Source: Chitiniphilus eburneus
GTDB lineage: Bacteria; Pseudomonadota; Gammaproteobacteria; Burkholderiales; Chitinibacteraceae
Reading direction: 5' to 3'
DNA: 64,000 bases
Assembly: GCF_005048205.1 (NCBI RefSeq)
Contig: NZ_SUMF01000008.1
Coordinates: 1-64,000 of the forward strand
In this document: positions 51,379 to 60,818 of the stretch, piece after piece
How the letters are laid out: every line of letters begins with the position of its first letter
How positions within the stretch are numbered: position 1 is the first letter of the stretch
The notes under the pieces: model-generated
Database searches by the model: none
Told to the model about the DNA's origin: nothing
Seen by the model: only the letters and a program-made list of their open reading frames with translations
Made by a program: the position numbers and the translations under genes

Positions 51379-51687
51379 TTATGCGGAAGGCTGCTGGTAT
51401 TGGCTCAGCAAGGTGCGGCAATCGACGATGCGTAGATCGTTGTCACGCGCGAAAGTCATGATGAAATCGAAGACACGCGGATCGATTTTTTCCAGTTGCT
51501 TGTCCACCGCCACGCAGCGCACGTTCTCGTGGACCATGGGCCGCACGTAAGGCGCATAGGAAAGCTTTTGATCGAAACCGAAGGTGGAGAGGATGCCGGA
51601 GAGACGTTCCGCCCAATCGCTGGGCCGGAATTCGCGACCGTTGCTGGTAAGACCCTGGATGATGATTTCGTATGGATTGCAGATCAT
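51379..51687 (-). CDS. DUF3579 family protein
   Basis: The 102-residue protein starts MICNPYEIIIQGLTSNGREF and continues RPSDWAERLSGIL, the signature of DUF3579, a family common in betaproteobacteria with no known function. ATG at 51687 is chosen because the family starts there; the open frame is 11 codons longer. It is divergent from argF. Confidence 0.88.
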   Translation of the reverse strand: MICNPYEIIIQGLTSNGREFRPSDWAERLSGILSTFGFDQKLSYAPYVRPMVHENVRCVAVDKQLEKIDPRVFDFIMTFARDNDLRIVDCRTLLSQYQQPSA

Positions 51688-51874
51688 GACGAGGCGGGCT
51701 GGTGCGGAGTGTCCTGGCAAAGACAGCCGGAGTATATCACTCGCCTTGTTGCACCGCGCGAAAAAAGAAACCGGGCACTTTCCGGCACTTGCCAGCCGCC
51801 CCCCGCCAACTGAATAATGGTCGTTTTTACAAGAGAGTAGCCTGCGGCACGTCAGCGCCCGGCCAGCACCCCCT

Positions 51875-52789
51875 ATGCGCCACTACCTGAAGTTCACGGA
51901 TTTCACCCGCGAGGAATACGATTACCTGTTCGAACGCACCGTCAAGCTCAAGGCACTGCACAAGGCCGGTGAGCTTTACCAGCCGTTCCGGGGACGTGTC
52001 CTCGGCATGATCTTCGAGAAATCGTCCACCCGCACCCGGGTGTCGTTCGAGGCAGGCATGGCGCAATTCGGCGGCCACGCAATGTTCATGCAGTCCAAGG
52101 ATACCCAGCTCGGCCGTGGCGAACCGATAGAAGACGTGGCGCAGGTCATCAGCCGCATGGTCGATATCGTGATGGTCCGCACCTACGAGCAGACCATCAT
52201 CGAACGCTTCGCCGAGAACTCCAAGGTGCCGGTCATCAACGGCCTCACCAACGAATACCATCCCTGCCAGATCATGGCGGATATCTTCACCTATATCGAA
52301 CATCGCGGTCCCATCACCGGCAAGACGGTGGCCTGGATCGGCGACTCCAACAACGTCAGCCGCACCTGGCTGCAAGCCGCGCGCATTTTCGATTTCAAAC
52401 TGAACCTGGCCTGCCCGCGCGGCTATGAAATGACGCTGCTGGGCGACGAGGCCTATGGCGCCGATCACTTCGAGCAGTTCTACGATCCATACCAGGCCGC
52501 GCGCAATGCCGATATCGTCACCACCGATGTGAGCGTATCGATGGGCTACGAGCGCGAGACGCTCCAGCGCAAGAAGGATTTCATCAATTACCGCGTCAAC
52601 GAGAAGGTGATGCTGCAAGCCAAGGCCGACGCGGTCTTCATGCATTGCCTGCCCGCGCACCGTGGCGAGGAAGTCGATCCCGAAGTGATCGATGGCCCGC
52701 AATCGCTGGTCTGGGATGAAGCGGAGAACCGCATGCATACCCAGAAGGCAGTGATGGAATACCTGCTGCTCGGCAAGATCGAGGATTGA
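51875..52789 (+). CDS. argF: Ornithine carbamoyltransferase
   Basis: The 304-residue enzyme has the carbamoyl phosphate motif SSTRTR (50-55), HPCQ, and the ornithine motif HCLPAHRGEEV near 253. It makes citrulline in arginine synthesis; argG follows two genes later. Length and motifs are normal. Confidence 0.96.
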   Translation: MRHYLKFTDFTREEYDYLFERTVKLKALHKAGELYQPFRGRVLGMIFEKSSTRTRVSFEAGMAQFGGHAMFMQSKDTQLGRGEPIEDVAQVISRMVDIVMVRTYEQTIIERFAENSKVPVINGLTNEYHPCQIMADIFTYIEHRGPITGKTVAWIGDSNNVSRTWLQAARIFDFKLNLACPRGYEMTLLGDEAYGADHFEQFYDPYQAARNADIVTTDVSVSMGYERETLQRKKDFINYRVNEKVMLQAKADAVFMHCLPAHRGEEVDPEVIDGPQSLVWDEAENRMHTQKAVMEYLLLGKIED

Positions 52790-52796
52790 CGCGCCA

Positions 52797-53423
52797 GTGA
52801 GCCTGCTTGGGATCAGCGATCTCGCTACCTATCTGATCGGCACCGTGGTCATTGTCCTGACCCCAGGGCCGAATTCGCTGTGCGTGCTCTCCACGGCCGG
52901 CCGCCATGGTCAGCGCAGGGGATTCGCCGCCGCTGGCGGTGTGTTCGCCGGCGACCTGGTGCTGATGACCGCTGCCGCGCTGGGCGTGGCCTCGCTGATG
53001 CATGCCTATCCGGTGGCGTTCGATTTCGTGCGTTATGCCGGCGCGGCCTATCTGGCCTGGCTGGGGCTGAAACTGCTGTGCTCCCGGGGCGGCGCAGCGG
53101 CGCCGGCACCGCAGGCGGCCGGGTCTGGCCATGCCTTCCGGCAGGCACTGGGCATCTCGCTGGTGAACGTCAAGGCCATCCTGTTCTTCATGGCTTTCTT
53201 CCCCCAGTTCGTCGATCCCGGCTACCCCCATGTGGCCGTGACCTTTGTCGCGCTGGGCCTGATCGTGCAGATCACCAGCATGAGCTACCTGAGCGTGCTG
53301 ATCCTTGCCGGCAGCCGCATCGTGCAACGGCTGGCGCAACGACGATGGCTGGCGGGTCTGGCCGCAAGACTGACGGGGCTGTTGTTCGTCAGTTTTGGCA
53401 TCAGGCTCGCCACCAGCCGCTAA
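52797..53423 (+). CDS. LysE/RhtB family amino acid exporter
   Basis: The 208-residue protein has six membrane helices and the start VIVLTPGPNSLCVLSTAGRH of the LysE/RhtB family (LeuE-like). It is inserted between argF and argG, 7 bases after argF, so it may export arginine, leucine or a related amino acid. GTG start. Confidence 0.88.
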   Translation: MSLLGISDLATYLIGTVVIVLTPGPNSLCVLSTAGRHGQRRGFAAAGGVFAGDLVLMTAAALGVASLMHAYPVAFDFVRYAGAAYLAWLGLKLLCSRGGAAAPAPQAAGSGHAFRQALGISLVNVKAILFFMAFFPQFVDPGYPHVAVTFVALGLIVQITSMSYLSVLILAGSRIVQRLAQRRWLAGLAARLTGLLFVSFGIRLATSR

Positions 53424-53501
53424 CCACCGCTTACCGGGTTGGCGCAGCGCCAGTCGCGCCGATCGCAGGAACATACTGGCTTTTCAAATTTGAGGAATAC
53501 C

Positions 53502-54719
53502 ATGTCTGACGTTAAGAAAGTCGTCCTCGCCTATTCCGGCGGCCTCGATACTTCCGTGATCCTGAAGTGGTTGCAGGATACCTATGGCTGCGAAGTGGTC
53601 ACCTTCACCGCCGACTTGGGCCAGGGCGAGGAACTCGACCCCGCGCGCGACAAGGCGCTGAAGTTCGGCATCAAGCCTGAGAACATCTACATCGACGACG
53701 TGCGCGAGGAGTTCGTGCGCGACTTCGTGTTCCCGATGTTCCGCGCCAACACCGTCTACGAAGGCGAATACCTGCTGGGCACGTCCATCGCGCGTCCGCT
53801 GATCGCCAAGCGCCTGGTCGAGATCGCCCAGGAAACCGGTGCCGATGCCATCAGCCACGGCGCCACCGGCAAGGGTAACGACCAGGTGCGCTTCGAACTG
53901 GGCGCCTATGCGCTGATGCCGGGCGTGAAGGTGATCGCACCGTGGCGCGAGTGGGACCTGCTGTCCCGCGAGAAGCTGCTGGCCTATGCCGAAGCCAATG
54001 ACATCCCGGTCGACATGAAGCACAAGAATGGCGGCGCGCCGTATTCCATGGACGCCAACCTGCTGCACATCAGCTTCGAAGGCCGCCACCTGGAAGACCC
54101 GAAGGCGGAAGCGGAAGAAAGCATGTGGCGCTGGACGGTCAGCCCCGAAGCCGCACCGGATACCCCCGAATTCATCGATCTCGAGTTCGAGCAGGGCGAT
54201 GTGGTTGCCGTGAACGGCGTGCGCCTGAAGGCGCACGAAGTGCTGGCCAAGCTGAACGAGCTGGGCGGCAAGCACGGCATCGGCCGCCTGGACCTGGTGG
54301 AAAACCGCTATGTCGGGATGAAGAGCCGTGGCTGCTACGAAACCCCGGGCGGCACCATTCTGCTGAAGGCGCACCGCGGTATCGAATCGATCACGCTGGA
54401 TCGCGAAGTGGCGCATCTGAAGGACGACCTGATGCCGCGCTATGCCTCGCTGATCTACAACGGCTACTGGTGGAGCCCGGAACGCCGCGCCCTGCAGGTC
54501 CTGATCGACCATACCCAGCAGCGCGTCAACGGCTGGGTGCGCCTCAAGCTGTACAAGGGCGGCGTATCGGTGGTGGCCCGCGATTCCAAGGACACCCTGT
54601 TCGACCAGACCATCGCCACCTTCGACGATGACGGCGGCGCCTACAACCAGGCCGATGCTGGCGGCTTCATCAAGCTGAACGCGTTGCGCATGCGCATCGC
54701 GGGCAGAAAGGGCCGTTAA
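53502..54719 (+). CDS. argG: Argininosuccinate synthase
   Basis: The 405-residue enzyme starts [20 protein letters not shown] with the PP-loop YSGGLDTS, and has the citrulline/aspartate motif [13 protein letters not shown]. It joins citrulline and aspartate. ATG at 53502 has TGAGGAA upstream; the frame is open further but without homology. Confidence 0.97.
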   Translation: MSDVKKVVLAYSGGLDTSVILKWLQDTYGCEVVTFTADLGQGEELDPARDKALKFGIKPENIYIDDVREEFVRDFVFPMFRANTVYEGEYLLGTSIARPLIAKRLVEIAQETGADAISHGATGKGNDQVRFELGAYALMPGVKVIAPWREWDLLSREKLLAYAEANDIPVDMKHKNGGAPYSMDANLLHISFEGRHLEDPKAEAEESMWRWTVSPEAAPDTPEFIDLEFEQGDVVAVNGVRLKAHEVLAKLNELGGKHGIGRLDLVENRYVGMKSRGCYETPGGTILLKAHRGIESITLDREVAHLKDDLMPRYASLIYNGYWWSPERRALQVLIDHTQQRVNGWVRLKLYKGGVSVVARDSKDTLFDQTIATFDDDGGAYNQADAGGFIKLNALRMRIAGRKGR

Positions 54720-54776
54720 CCACTGTGCGGTGCGACTCGGGTCGCACCGCCCTTCCCCATCGTCCGGCACCGCACC

Positions 54777-54983
54777 ATGAACATGTCCGAAGAAACCTTC
54801 ACCACGCTTACCGTCTCGATCTTCTGCACCGCGCTGATCGTGTATATGGGTTTCATCATCTACAAGCTGGCCAAGGACTCGAAAGCGGGCAAGTACGGCA
54901 CGCTGGTATTGTTCTTCGTGCTGGGTTTCGGCATGTTCGGCTTCATCGTCAAAACCGTTCTGACCGAAGTGCTGCAAAAATAG
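54777..54983 (+). CDS. DUF2788 family small membrane protein
   Basis: The 68-residue protein has two membrane helices ([18 protein letters not shown] and [18 protein letters not shown]) separated by a short KDSKAGKYG loop, the DUF2788 pattern. Function unknown. Confidence 0.85.
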   Translation: MNMSEETFTTLTVSIFCTALIVYMGFIIYKLAKDSKAGKYGTLVLFFVLGFGMFGFIVKTVLTEVLQK

Positions 54984-55038
54984 ACAACGCGGCACAATAC
55001 GCCGACGCGATCGACAGCACCTTTCACTGGAAAAACAC

Positions 55039-55350
55039 ATGTCCCAATTCGATAACGTTTCCGTCATCAAGGAAGCCAACGTCTATTTCGACGGCAAATG
55101 CGTCAGCCACACCGTGATCCAGGCCGACGGCACCCGCAAGAGCGTCGGCGTGATCCTGCCGGCCAAGCTGGTGTTCAACACCGGCGCGCCCGAAATCATG
55201 GAACTGCTGGCCGGGCAATGCCGCGTCACGCTGGCCGGCGAAACGGAAAGCAAGACCTACGGCGGCGGACAATCGTTCGATGTGCCCGGCAATTCCAGCT
55301 TCGAGATCGAAGTGACGGAAACGCTGCACTACGTCTGCCATTTCGGCTGA
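55039..55350 (+). CDS. ppnP: Pyrimidine/purine nucleoside phosphorylase PpnP
   Basis: The 103-residue cupin (YaiE, DUF1255) starts [20 protein letters not shown] and has [20 protein letters not shown]. PpnP splits several nucleosides with phosphate. The length is typical. Confidence 0.93.
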   Translation: MSQFDNVSVIKEANVYFDGKCVSHTVIQADGTRKSVGVILPAKLVFNTGAPEIMELLAGQCRVTLAGETESKTYGGGQSFDVPGNSSFEIEVTETLHYVCHFG

Positions 55351-55362
55351 TACGCGGGCGCG

Positions 55363-55875
55363 ATGAACCCCTCGGCCGCGCGGCTTCAGGCTTGCTACAA
55401 CCGCTGGATGAACCAGCGGTTGTTTGACGTTTGCGGTGCGCTCGACGACACCACCCGTCGCTCGGACCTGGGGGCATTCTTCAAATCCGTGCATGGCACG
55501 CTGGAGCATCTGATCTGGGCCGATACCATGTGGCTGGCCCGCTTTACCGCCGCCCCCCTCCCCGAGGGTACCAGCATACAGATCGATGACTGGCCCGCCC
55601 TTTGCGCCGAGCGCCAGGCCCTCGATGCCCGAATCGAAACATGGACCGACGGCCTGTCGGAATCCTGGCTGGCCGCGCCGTTCACCTTCAGAAGCGTGAT
55701 GACCGGTGTCGAGCGGACCCAGCCGGGCTGGGCGCTGGTCATCCATTTCTTCAACCATCAGATTCACCACCGCGGCCAGCTCACCACGCTGCTCGCCCAG
55801 TTGGGCGTCGATTTCGGCGTGACCGACCTGCCAGCGCTGCCGGAACTGAACGACGCCAGCCGCCAGAGGTGGTGA
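55363..55875 (+). CDS. DinB family protein
   Basis: The 170-residue four-helix protein starts MNPSAARLQACYNRWMNQRL and has His residues in GTLEHLIWADTMWL and HFFNHQIHHRGQLTTLLAQL, the metal triad of the DinB/YfiT superfamily. Possible roles are thiol-S-transferase or stress response. It follows ppnP by 12 bases. Confidence 0.88.
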   Translation: MNPSAARLQACYNRWMNQRLFDVCGALDDTTRRSDLGAFFKSVHGTLEHLIWADTMWLARFTAAPLPEGTSIQIDDWPALCAERQALDARIETWTDGLSESWLAAPFTFRSVMTGVERTQPGWALVIHFFNHQIHHRGQLTTLLAQLGVDFGVTDLPALPELNDASRQRW

Positions 55876-55893
55876 GAACCAAGGAGCAAAGCC

Positions 55894-56379
55894 ATGCCAT
55901 CGTTCGATATCGTTTCCGAAATCGATGAAGTCGAAGTGCGCAACGCGGTCGAGCAGACCAACAAGGAAGTCGGCACCCGCTATGACTTCAAGGGCTCGGA
56001 CGCGCGCGTGGAACAGGCGGACAAGGTACTCACCGCCTTTGCCGACAGCGATTTCCAGCTCGATCAGGTGAAGGACGTGCTGGTCAACAAGCTGACCAAG
56101 CGTGGCGTGGACATTCGCTGCCTGGATGAAGGCAAGGTGGAAAAGGTGTCCGGCAACAAGGTCAAGCAGGCGTTGACCGTGAAAACCGGCATCGAGGGCG
56201 ATCTGGCCAAGCGCATCGTGCGCGTGGTCAAGGATTCGAAACTCAAGGTCCAGGCCGCCATCCAGGGCGATGCGGTACGCATAACCGGGGCAAAACGCGA
56301 TACCCTTCAGGAAACGATCGCGCTGGTGAAGAAGTCGGTCGACGACTTCCCCCTGCAATACCAGAACTTCCGCGATTAG
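55894..56379 (+). CDS. yajQ: YajQ family nucleotide-binding protein
   Basis: The 161-residue protein starts [20 protein letters not shown], then [13 protein letters not shown], and is a full-length YajQ. Members bind c-di-GMP and act on transcription in some bacteria; a diguanylate cyclase is encoded directly downstream. Confidence 0.95.
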   Translation: MPSFDIVSEIDEVEVRNAVEQTNKEVGTRYDFKGSDARVEQADKVLTAFADSDFQLDQVKDVLVNKLTKRGVDIRCLDEGKVEKVSGNKVKQALTVKTGIEGDLAKRIVRVVKDSKLKVQAAIQGDAVRITGAKRDTLQETIALVKKSVDDFPLQYQNFRD

Positions 56380-56403
56380 CCCGACGATAATCTAAAGCCG
56401 CTC

Positions 56404-58263
56404 ATGATCTGGTCCGCGCGCCAATCCACCACCATCACCGTCTTTGCCATGCTGTTCGGCCTGGGGATGATTTCCATCCTGGGCTATCAGGTGAGCAGTT
56501 CCTATCAGGCGGAAGTGGCGCAGGCGCGCGCGCGTACCGACAATCTGTCGCAGATTCTGGAAGCCCAGATGCGCAGCGCCCTGCGCGAAGTCGATCTGGT
56601 GCTGCGCGATCTCGAAGACCGGATCACCCCCGAGGAAGTCGCCAGCGAGAGCCTGGGCGAAGCCCACAACAAAACGCTGCAAAGCCTGCTGCTCGATAAG
56701 CTGACGCTGGTACGGCAGGCCGACAATATCCTGCTGATCGGCCCCGACGGGGTGCTGTCGCATCGCGCACTGGATATCGGTACCGCAATGCAGCCGTTCG
56801 ACCGAGCCTACCTGGATCAGGTCCGCGACGATCCCTACCGCGAACGCCTTTATGCCCGCACAGCGGGCAAGACCCAGGACGGCTTGCTACTGGCAAGACG
56901 TTACGAAACACCCCAGGGCGCGTTTGGCGGGCTGGTGGCGGCCAGCGTGCCCTCCGCTTACTTCAATCAGGTCCTGGAAAACCTCGACCTCGGCCGGCAC
57001 GGCTTCGTGATGCTGGTGGATGAAGGCGGTAGCGTCATCACCCAGCGCGCCTCCGGCAAGGGCGACGAGCCGTTCAAGGCCGAAGCCGACGTGCTGCAAC
57101 AGCTCAAGAGCGGAGCCTTGTCCGGTGGACTCACCGTGATCCGCCACGCCAACGGCGCCACGCGCCTGGTCAGCTATCGTCAGATCACCGGTTCGCCCTT
57201 CTTCATCATCGTGGGGATGTCGTCACTCGACTATCTGGCCACCTGGCGCGACAACACACTGTATTACCTCACCGGGGGCAGCCTGTTGCTGGCGATGGCC
57301 TTGATGATGATTTATTTCTTCTGGCGCTCGCACCGGCTGGCACGCAACCTGCAACAGAAGGAAAGCCGCCTCAACGTCAGCGAATCGCGCTTCCGGCAGA
57401 TGATCGAGACCATTCCGGTCGCGCTGGTGCTGGCCCGACTGCCCGAGTGCTTCATCACTTACATCAACCAGCAGGCCGCCCGTACCTTCGATATCCCGCA
57501 AGCGGGCGCCCTTTCGCTCCGCGCGGCGGATTTCTACCTGAACAGCGAAGATTTCCGCGAGCAGCTACAAGCCGTGGGGCAGGCGCAGGGCATTCGCAAT
57601 ATCGAAGTGCGCATGCGTCGGTGGAGCGGCGAATCGTTCTGGGCCAGCCTGTCGATGTCCAGCGTGGCGGTGGGCGAGGAAATCACGCTGATGATCGGGA
57701 TTTCCGACATCACCGAGCGCAAGCGTCTGGAAGGCGAGCTGAAACGCCGCGCCACCACCGATGGCCTGTCGGGCCTGACGAATCGCGCCTACTTCATGGA
57801 AGTGGCCAACCAGGAGCTGGCGCGCGCCAGCCGTTACAAGCGGCCGCTGGCGCTGCTGATGCTGGATATCGATCACTTCAAGCGCATCAACGACAGCTAT
57901 GGGCATGACGTCGGCGACATGGCGATCAAGGCCGTGGCCAAGGTACTGGGCGGCGCCCTGCGCGACGTGGATATCGTCGCGCGGATGGGAGGCGAGGAAT
58001 TCACCGCCCTGCTGCCCGAAACCTCGCCGGAGCTGGCGCAGGCAGCAGCGGAACGGGTACGTACCCAGATCGAAGCGCACCGGATCGTGCTGGGCGACGG
58101 CACGGTCGTCCAGTTCACCGGCAGTATCGGCATCAGCGCCCTGCGTCCGGAAGACCAGTTGATCGACGATCTGCTCAAGCGCGCCGACGTGGCGCTCTAT
58201 CACGCCAAGCACCATGGCCGGAACCAGGCCGTGGTCTACGACGCCATCCCTCATCCTTCCTGA
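56404..58263 (+). CDS. Membrane diguanylate cyclase (dCache-like sensor, PAS, GGDEF)
   Basis: The 619-residue protein has one membrane helix at its start (about 10-30), a periplasmic sensor (about 35-275), a second helix (about 280-300), a PAS domain (about 320-440) and a GGDEF domain. The active motif is GGEEF (529-533). RDVD five residues before it fits the inhibitory I-site RxxD, so product inhibition is likely. It makes c-di-GMP. It follows yajQ by 24 bases. Confidence 0.93.
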   Translation: MIWSARQSTTITVFAMLFGLGMISILGYQVSSSYQAEVAQARARTDNLSQILEAQMRSALREVDLVLRDLEDRITPEEVASESLGEAHNKTLQSLLLDKLTLVRQADNILLIGPDGVLSHRALDIGTAMQPFDRAYLDQVRDDPYRERLYARTAGKTQDGLLLARRYETPQGAFGGLVAASVPSAYFNQVLENLDLGRHGFVMLVDEGGSVITQRASGKGDEPFKAEADVLQQLKSGALSGGLTVIRHANGATRLVSYRQITGSPFFIIVGMSSLDYLATWRDNTLYYLTGGSLLLAMALMMIYFFWRSHRLARNLQQKESRLNVSESRFRQMIETIPVALVLARLPECFITYINQQAARTFDIPQAGALSLRAADFYLNSEDFREQLQAVGQAQGIRNIEVRMRRWSGESFWASLSMSSVAVGEEITLMIGISDITERKRLEGELKRRATTDGLSGLTNRAYFMEVANQELARASRYKRPLALLMLDIDHFKRINDSYGHDVGDMAIKAVAKVLGGALRDVDIVARMGGEEFTALLPETSPELAQAAAERVRTQIEAHRIVLGDGTVVQFTGSIGISALRPEDQLIDDLLKRADVALYHAKHHGRNQAVVYDAIPHPS

Positions 58264-58481
58264 ACCTGGCCGCAGCCCTGCTACGCGCCGCATTTCCAAA
58301 GAAGCCCCACGTACGCCAGGTTTGACCAACAGGGCCAGCCTGCCTACCCCCACCTTTCCCGCAGGTGGGTCTCAGCAAAGCAACGGTTATCACCCGCCAT
58401 ACAACGCTATTGATATGGATCAACGCTGGGCGACATATGCACCCGCATGCTTCTTGGCATCATTCCAAGAGGAGATGCACC

Positions 58482-58652
58482 GTGGAAAACACGCCGTTCG
58501 AAACCCTGTTCATGTCCGATATCGGCCTGCTCAGCCTGTTTACCATCGGCTTCATCATCGCCATGGCCGTCTTTATCGGCGTCTATGTCCGCCGGGCCAT
58601 CCGCCGCGATACCCTCGCCCACCAGCAGGACGAGCATCCCGAGCATTCCTGA
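58482..58652 (+). CDS. DUF3149 family small membrane protein
   Basis: The 56-residue protein starts (GTG) MENTPFETLFMSDIGLLSLF, has one membrane helix and a basic/acidic tail, the DUF3149 pattern. AGGAG lies 7 bases before the GTG. Function unknown. Confidence 0.75.
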   Translation: MENTPFETLFMSDIGLLSLFTIGFIIAMAVFIGVYVRRAIRRDTLAHQQDEHPEHS

Positions 58653-58660
58653 TCCAGGCA

Positions 58661-58688
58661 CCCGATCCTTCCGCCGGAAAGGATCGGG
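58661..58688. terminator. Hairpin between DUF3149 gene and GT39 gene
   Basis: CCGATCCTTCC and GGAAAGGATCGG pair around a 3-base loop between convergent genes; no T run. Confidence 0.5.
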
Positions 58689-58689
58689 G

Positions 58690-60336
58690 TCAGGGCCTTG
58701 GGCTGGAGATGCTCTTGTCCAGTAGATAGAACATCTCGCTGGCCTGATCGCCCCGGCGCCCGCCATGCCAGACCACCGTATCCCCGTCGCTCGGCGTACC
58801 CTGGCGTATCTGCCAGCGACATCCGGTCATCGCCACCCGCCGCAAGGGCAATGCGGTGAAGTAGTCCACCGACACCACCATGGCATCCGGCGCCGTGCTG
58901 ACGTCGATGCAACTGGCCGGCAGCGCCGTCATGGCGTCCGCCAGCGAAACGCTGACCTCCCGGTAGCTCTTGGTTTCATCCAGCCAGGGCTCCCACAGCC
59001 CGATCAGTACGCCCCAGAGCAAGGTGACACCGCACGCCCAGTTGGTCACCGCCAGCCGGCCCAATGGGCGCTTGCGCGAAATCACACACCACCACGCCAC
59101 GCTCAGCGCCAGCGCAAACAGCACCCCCGGCAGCGCCATCGTCGGTACGTGCTCCGGGTTCATGCCGTCCACCCAGGCATGCAGGCGCCGCGGCATGCCG
59201 ACATGCAGCGCGAACCAGCAGGCCCACAATGCCAGCGTACCCACCCCGAACGTCATCAGGCCAAACCAATTGAGCGCCGCCGCGGCGCCGCGCCGCAGCC
59301 CATCGATGCCCGCGGTGGCCAGCAGTGCCAGCGGGACCAGCAATGGCAACAACGAATAATCGCGGACCTCGCCGGCACAAGCCAGCCATAGCGCGGTCAA
59401 CGCCGCCATCGATCCCGGCAATGCGATCGCCGGGCTGGCCCACTGCTTGCGGTTGCTCCACACACCCCACACCGCCAGCGGCAGCACCGGCCAGGCAAAC
59501 CAGGTCACCGTCGAAATGAAAAAACCGAAGCTATGGAACCACTGCAACGAACCCAGCCCACCGAATGGCCCCAACGCATCGAATCGCCACCAGGCGGCAA
59601 ATGCCGCCGGGCTGAACTGATGCAACCACAGCGCCCACACAGCGGACAACGGCAGCGATATCACCAGCGCCGTGACCAGGGCGGTCACGTAGACCGCGCG
59701 CCGCCAGGGGCGGAACAGCAACAGTAACACCGCCGATGCCAGGGCCAGCAGGAACTCGCCCCAGGTCGCGCCAAGCAGCAGTACCAGCCACGCCATCCCC
59801 AGCACGGCCCCGGCAATCAGCGGCCGACGCGTGGAGTGCGCCAGGGCAAAGGCATGCCAGGAAAACGCAGCGACCAGCAGTACCTGGGGGGCGAGTTGAT
59901 GCCCCCAGATGATCAGTCCTACGCAGCCGATCAGCGCCATCACGGCAACCCGCCCCTGCCGGCGCCCATACAGTTCGCGCCCCGCCAGACCGATTCCCCA
60001 CAGCGACAGCGCCATCCACAGCCCGGTCGCAAGCCGGCCGGCATCGTGGATATCCATGCCGAGTCGCGACAGCGGCCAGGCCAGTATGGCCGCCGACCAA
60101 TAATAGAGCGGTGCGAACTCCAGGTAGGCCACATCGGCGAACCGGGGCAGCACCCAATAACCTTCCTGTACGAATCGCTTCACGATGGCCGCGGTTTCCA
60201 GCTCGGCCGGCTTCCATGGATCGTGCCCCACCAGCCCGGGCAGCAACCAGACCAGGCACAGCAGCAGCAATAGCCAGGGTTTCTGGTTGGGAATGGTGGG
60301 AACTTCGCGCTCGGTGGGCGGCACGTAGGTCAGCAT
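58690..60336 (-). CDS. GT39/ArnT-type membrane glycosyltransferase
   Basis: The 548-residue protein has about 12 membrane helices and the N-terminal GHDPWKPAELE, the acidic loop motif of ArnT/PMT-type glycosyltransferases, which use polyprenyl-phosphate sugars. A C-terminal soluble part (about 450-548) has ASCIDVSTAPDAMVVSVDYF. It may add sugars to lipid A or proteins; the acceptor is open. ATG at 60336; a TTG two codons earlier is possible. Confidence 0.85.
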   Translation of the reverse strand: MLTYVPPTEREVPTIPNQKPWLLLLLCLVWLLPGLVGHDPWKPAELETAAIVKRFVQEGYWVLPRFADVAYLEFAPLYYWSAAILAWPLSRLGMDIHDAGRLATGLWMALSLWGIGLAGRELYGRRQGRVAVMALIGCVGLIIWGHQLAPQVLLVAAFSWHAFALAHSTRRPLIAGAVLGMAWLVLLLGATWGEFLLALASAVLLLLFRPWRRAVYVTALVTALVISLPLSAVWALWLHQFSPAAFAAWWRFDALGPFGGLGSLQWFHSFGFFISTVTWFAWPVLPLAVWGVWSNRKQWASPAIALPGSMAALTALWLACAGEVRDYSLLPLLVPLALLATAGIDGLRRGAAAALNWFGLMTFGVGTLALWACWFALHVGMPRRLHAWVDGMNPEHVPTMALPGVLFALALSVAWWCVISRKRPLGRLAVTNWACGVTLLWGVLIGLWEPWLDETKSYREVSVSLADAMTALPASCIDVSTAPDAMVVSVDYFTALPLRRVAMTGCRWQIRQGTPSDGDTVVWHGGRRGDQASEMFYLLDKSISSPRP

Positions 60337-60408
60337 GGGCAAGGTTTTCCTGGAATGCGGCTGCCGGAATTATCGCAAAGCAGCGACGGCACGGCGTCAC
60401 ATGGCAAC

Positions 60409-60435
60409 AAAAAAAGGCAGCCTAAGCTGCCTTTT
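60409..60435 (-). terminator. Terminator after rpmE2
   Basis: GGCAGC-TTAG-GCTGCC followed by seven T residues on the minus strand, 20 bases after the rpmE2 stop. Confidence 0.9.
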
Positions 60436-60454
60436 TCCGATGAACCAACCAGTC

Positions 60455-60724
60455 TTAGCTTTCGCTCTTGCTGGTGTACATCGAGTACTTGCTGCGGAAC
60501 TTCTCGATCCGGCCAGCCGTATCGACGATCTTTTGCTTGCCGGTGTAGAACGGGTGCGATTCGCTGGAAACGTCCAGACGCACGACCGGGTAGTCCTTGC
60601 CATCGGTCCACTTCATGGTTTCGCTGCCCTTGGCCTGGATGGTCGAACGGGTCAGGAATTTGAAGTCGACGCTGGCGTCGAAGAAGATCACTTCTTTGTA
60701 TTCGGGATGAATGCCGTCTTTCAT
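60455..60724 (-). CDS. rpmE2: Ribosomal protein L31, type B
   Basis: The 89-residue protein starts [20 protein letters not shown] and has [20 protein letters not shown]. It lacks the CxxC zinc motif, so it is the zinc-free type B paralogue (YkgM-like). AAGGA precedes the ATG. It lies downstream of rho on the same strand. Confidence 0.94.
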   Translation of the reverse strand: MKDGIHPEYKEVIFFDASVDFKFLTRSTIQAKGSETMKWTDGKDYPVVRLDVSSESHPFYTGKQKIVDTAGRIEKFRSKYSMYTSKSES

Positions 60725-60818
60725 TGTCTTGTCCTTGTTTACGAGCGCGTCGGGGTTGTGCCGACGCAAAGGCGGGATTATTTCAGAACCCGCCGTTGGC
60801 CGCAAGGCGGCCGGCCAC

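Noticed and set aside
53484-55079. 531-codon minus-strand frame
   Set aside because: It is antisense to argG and its neighbours and shows no recognisable domain.
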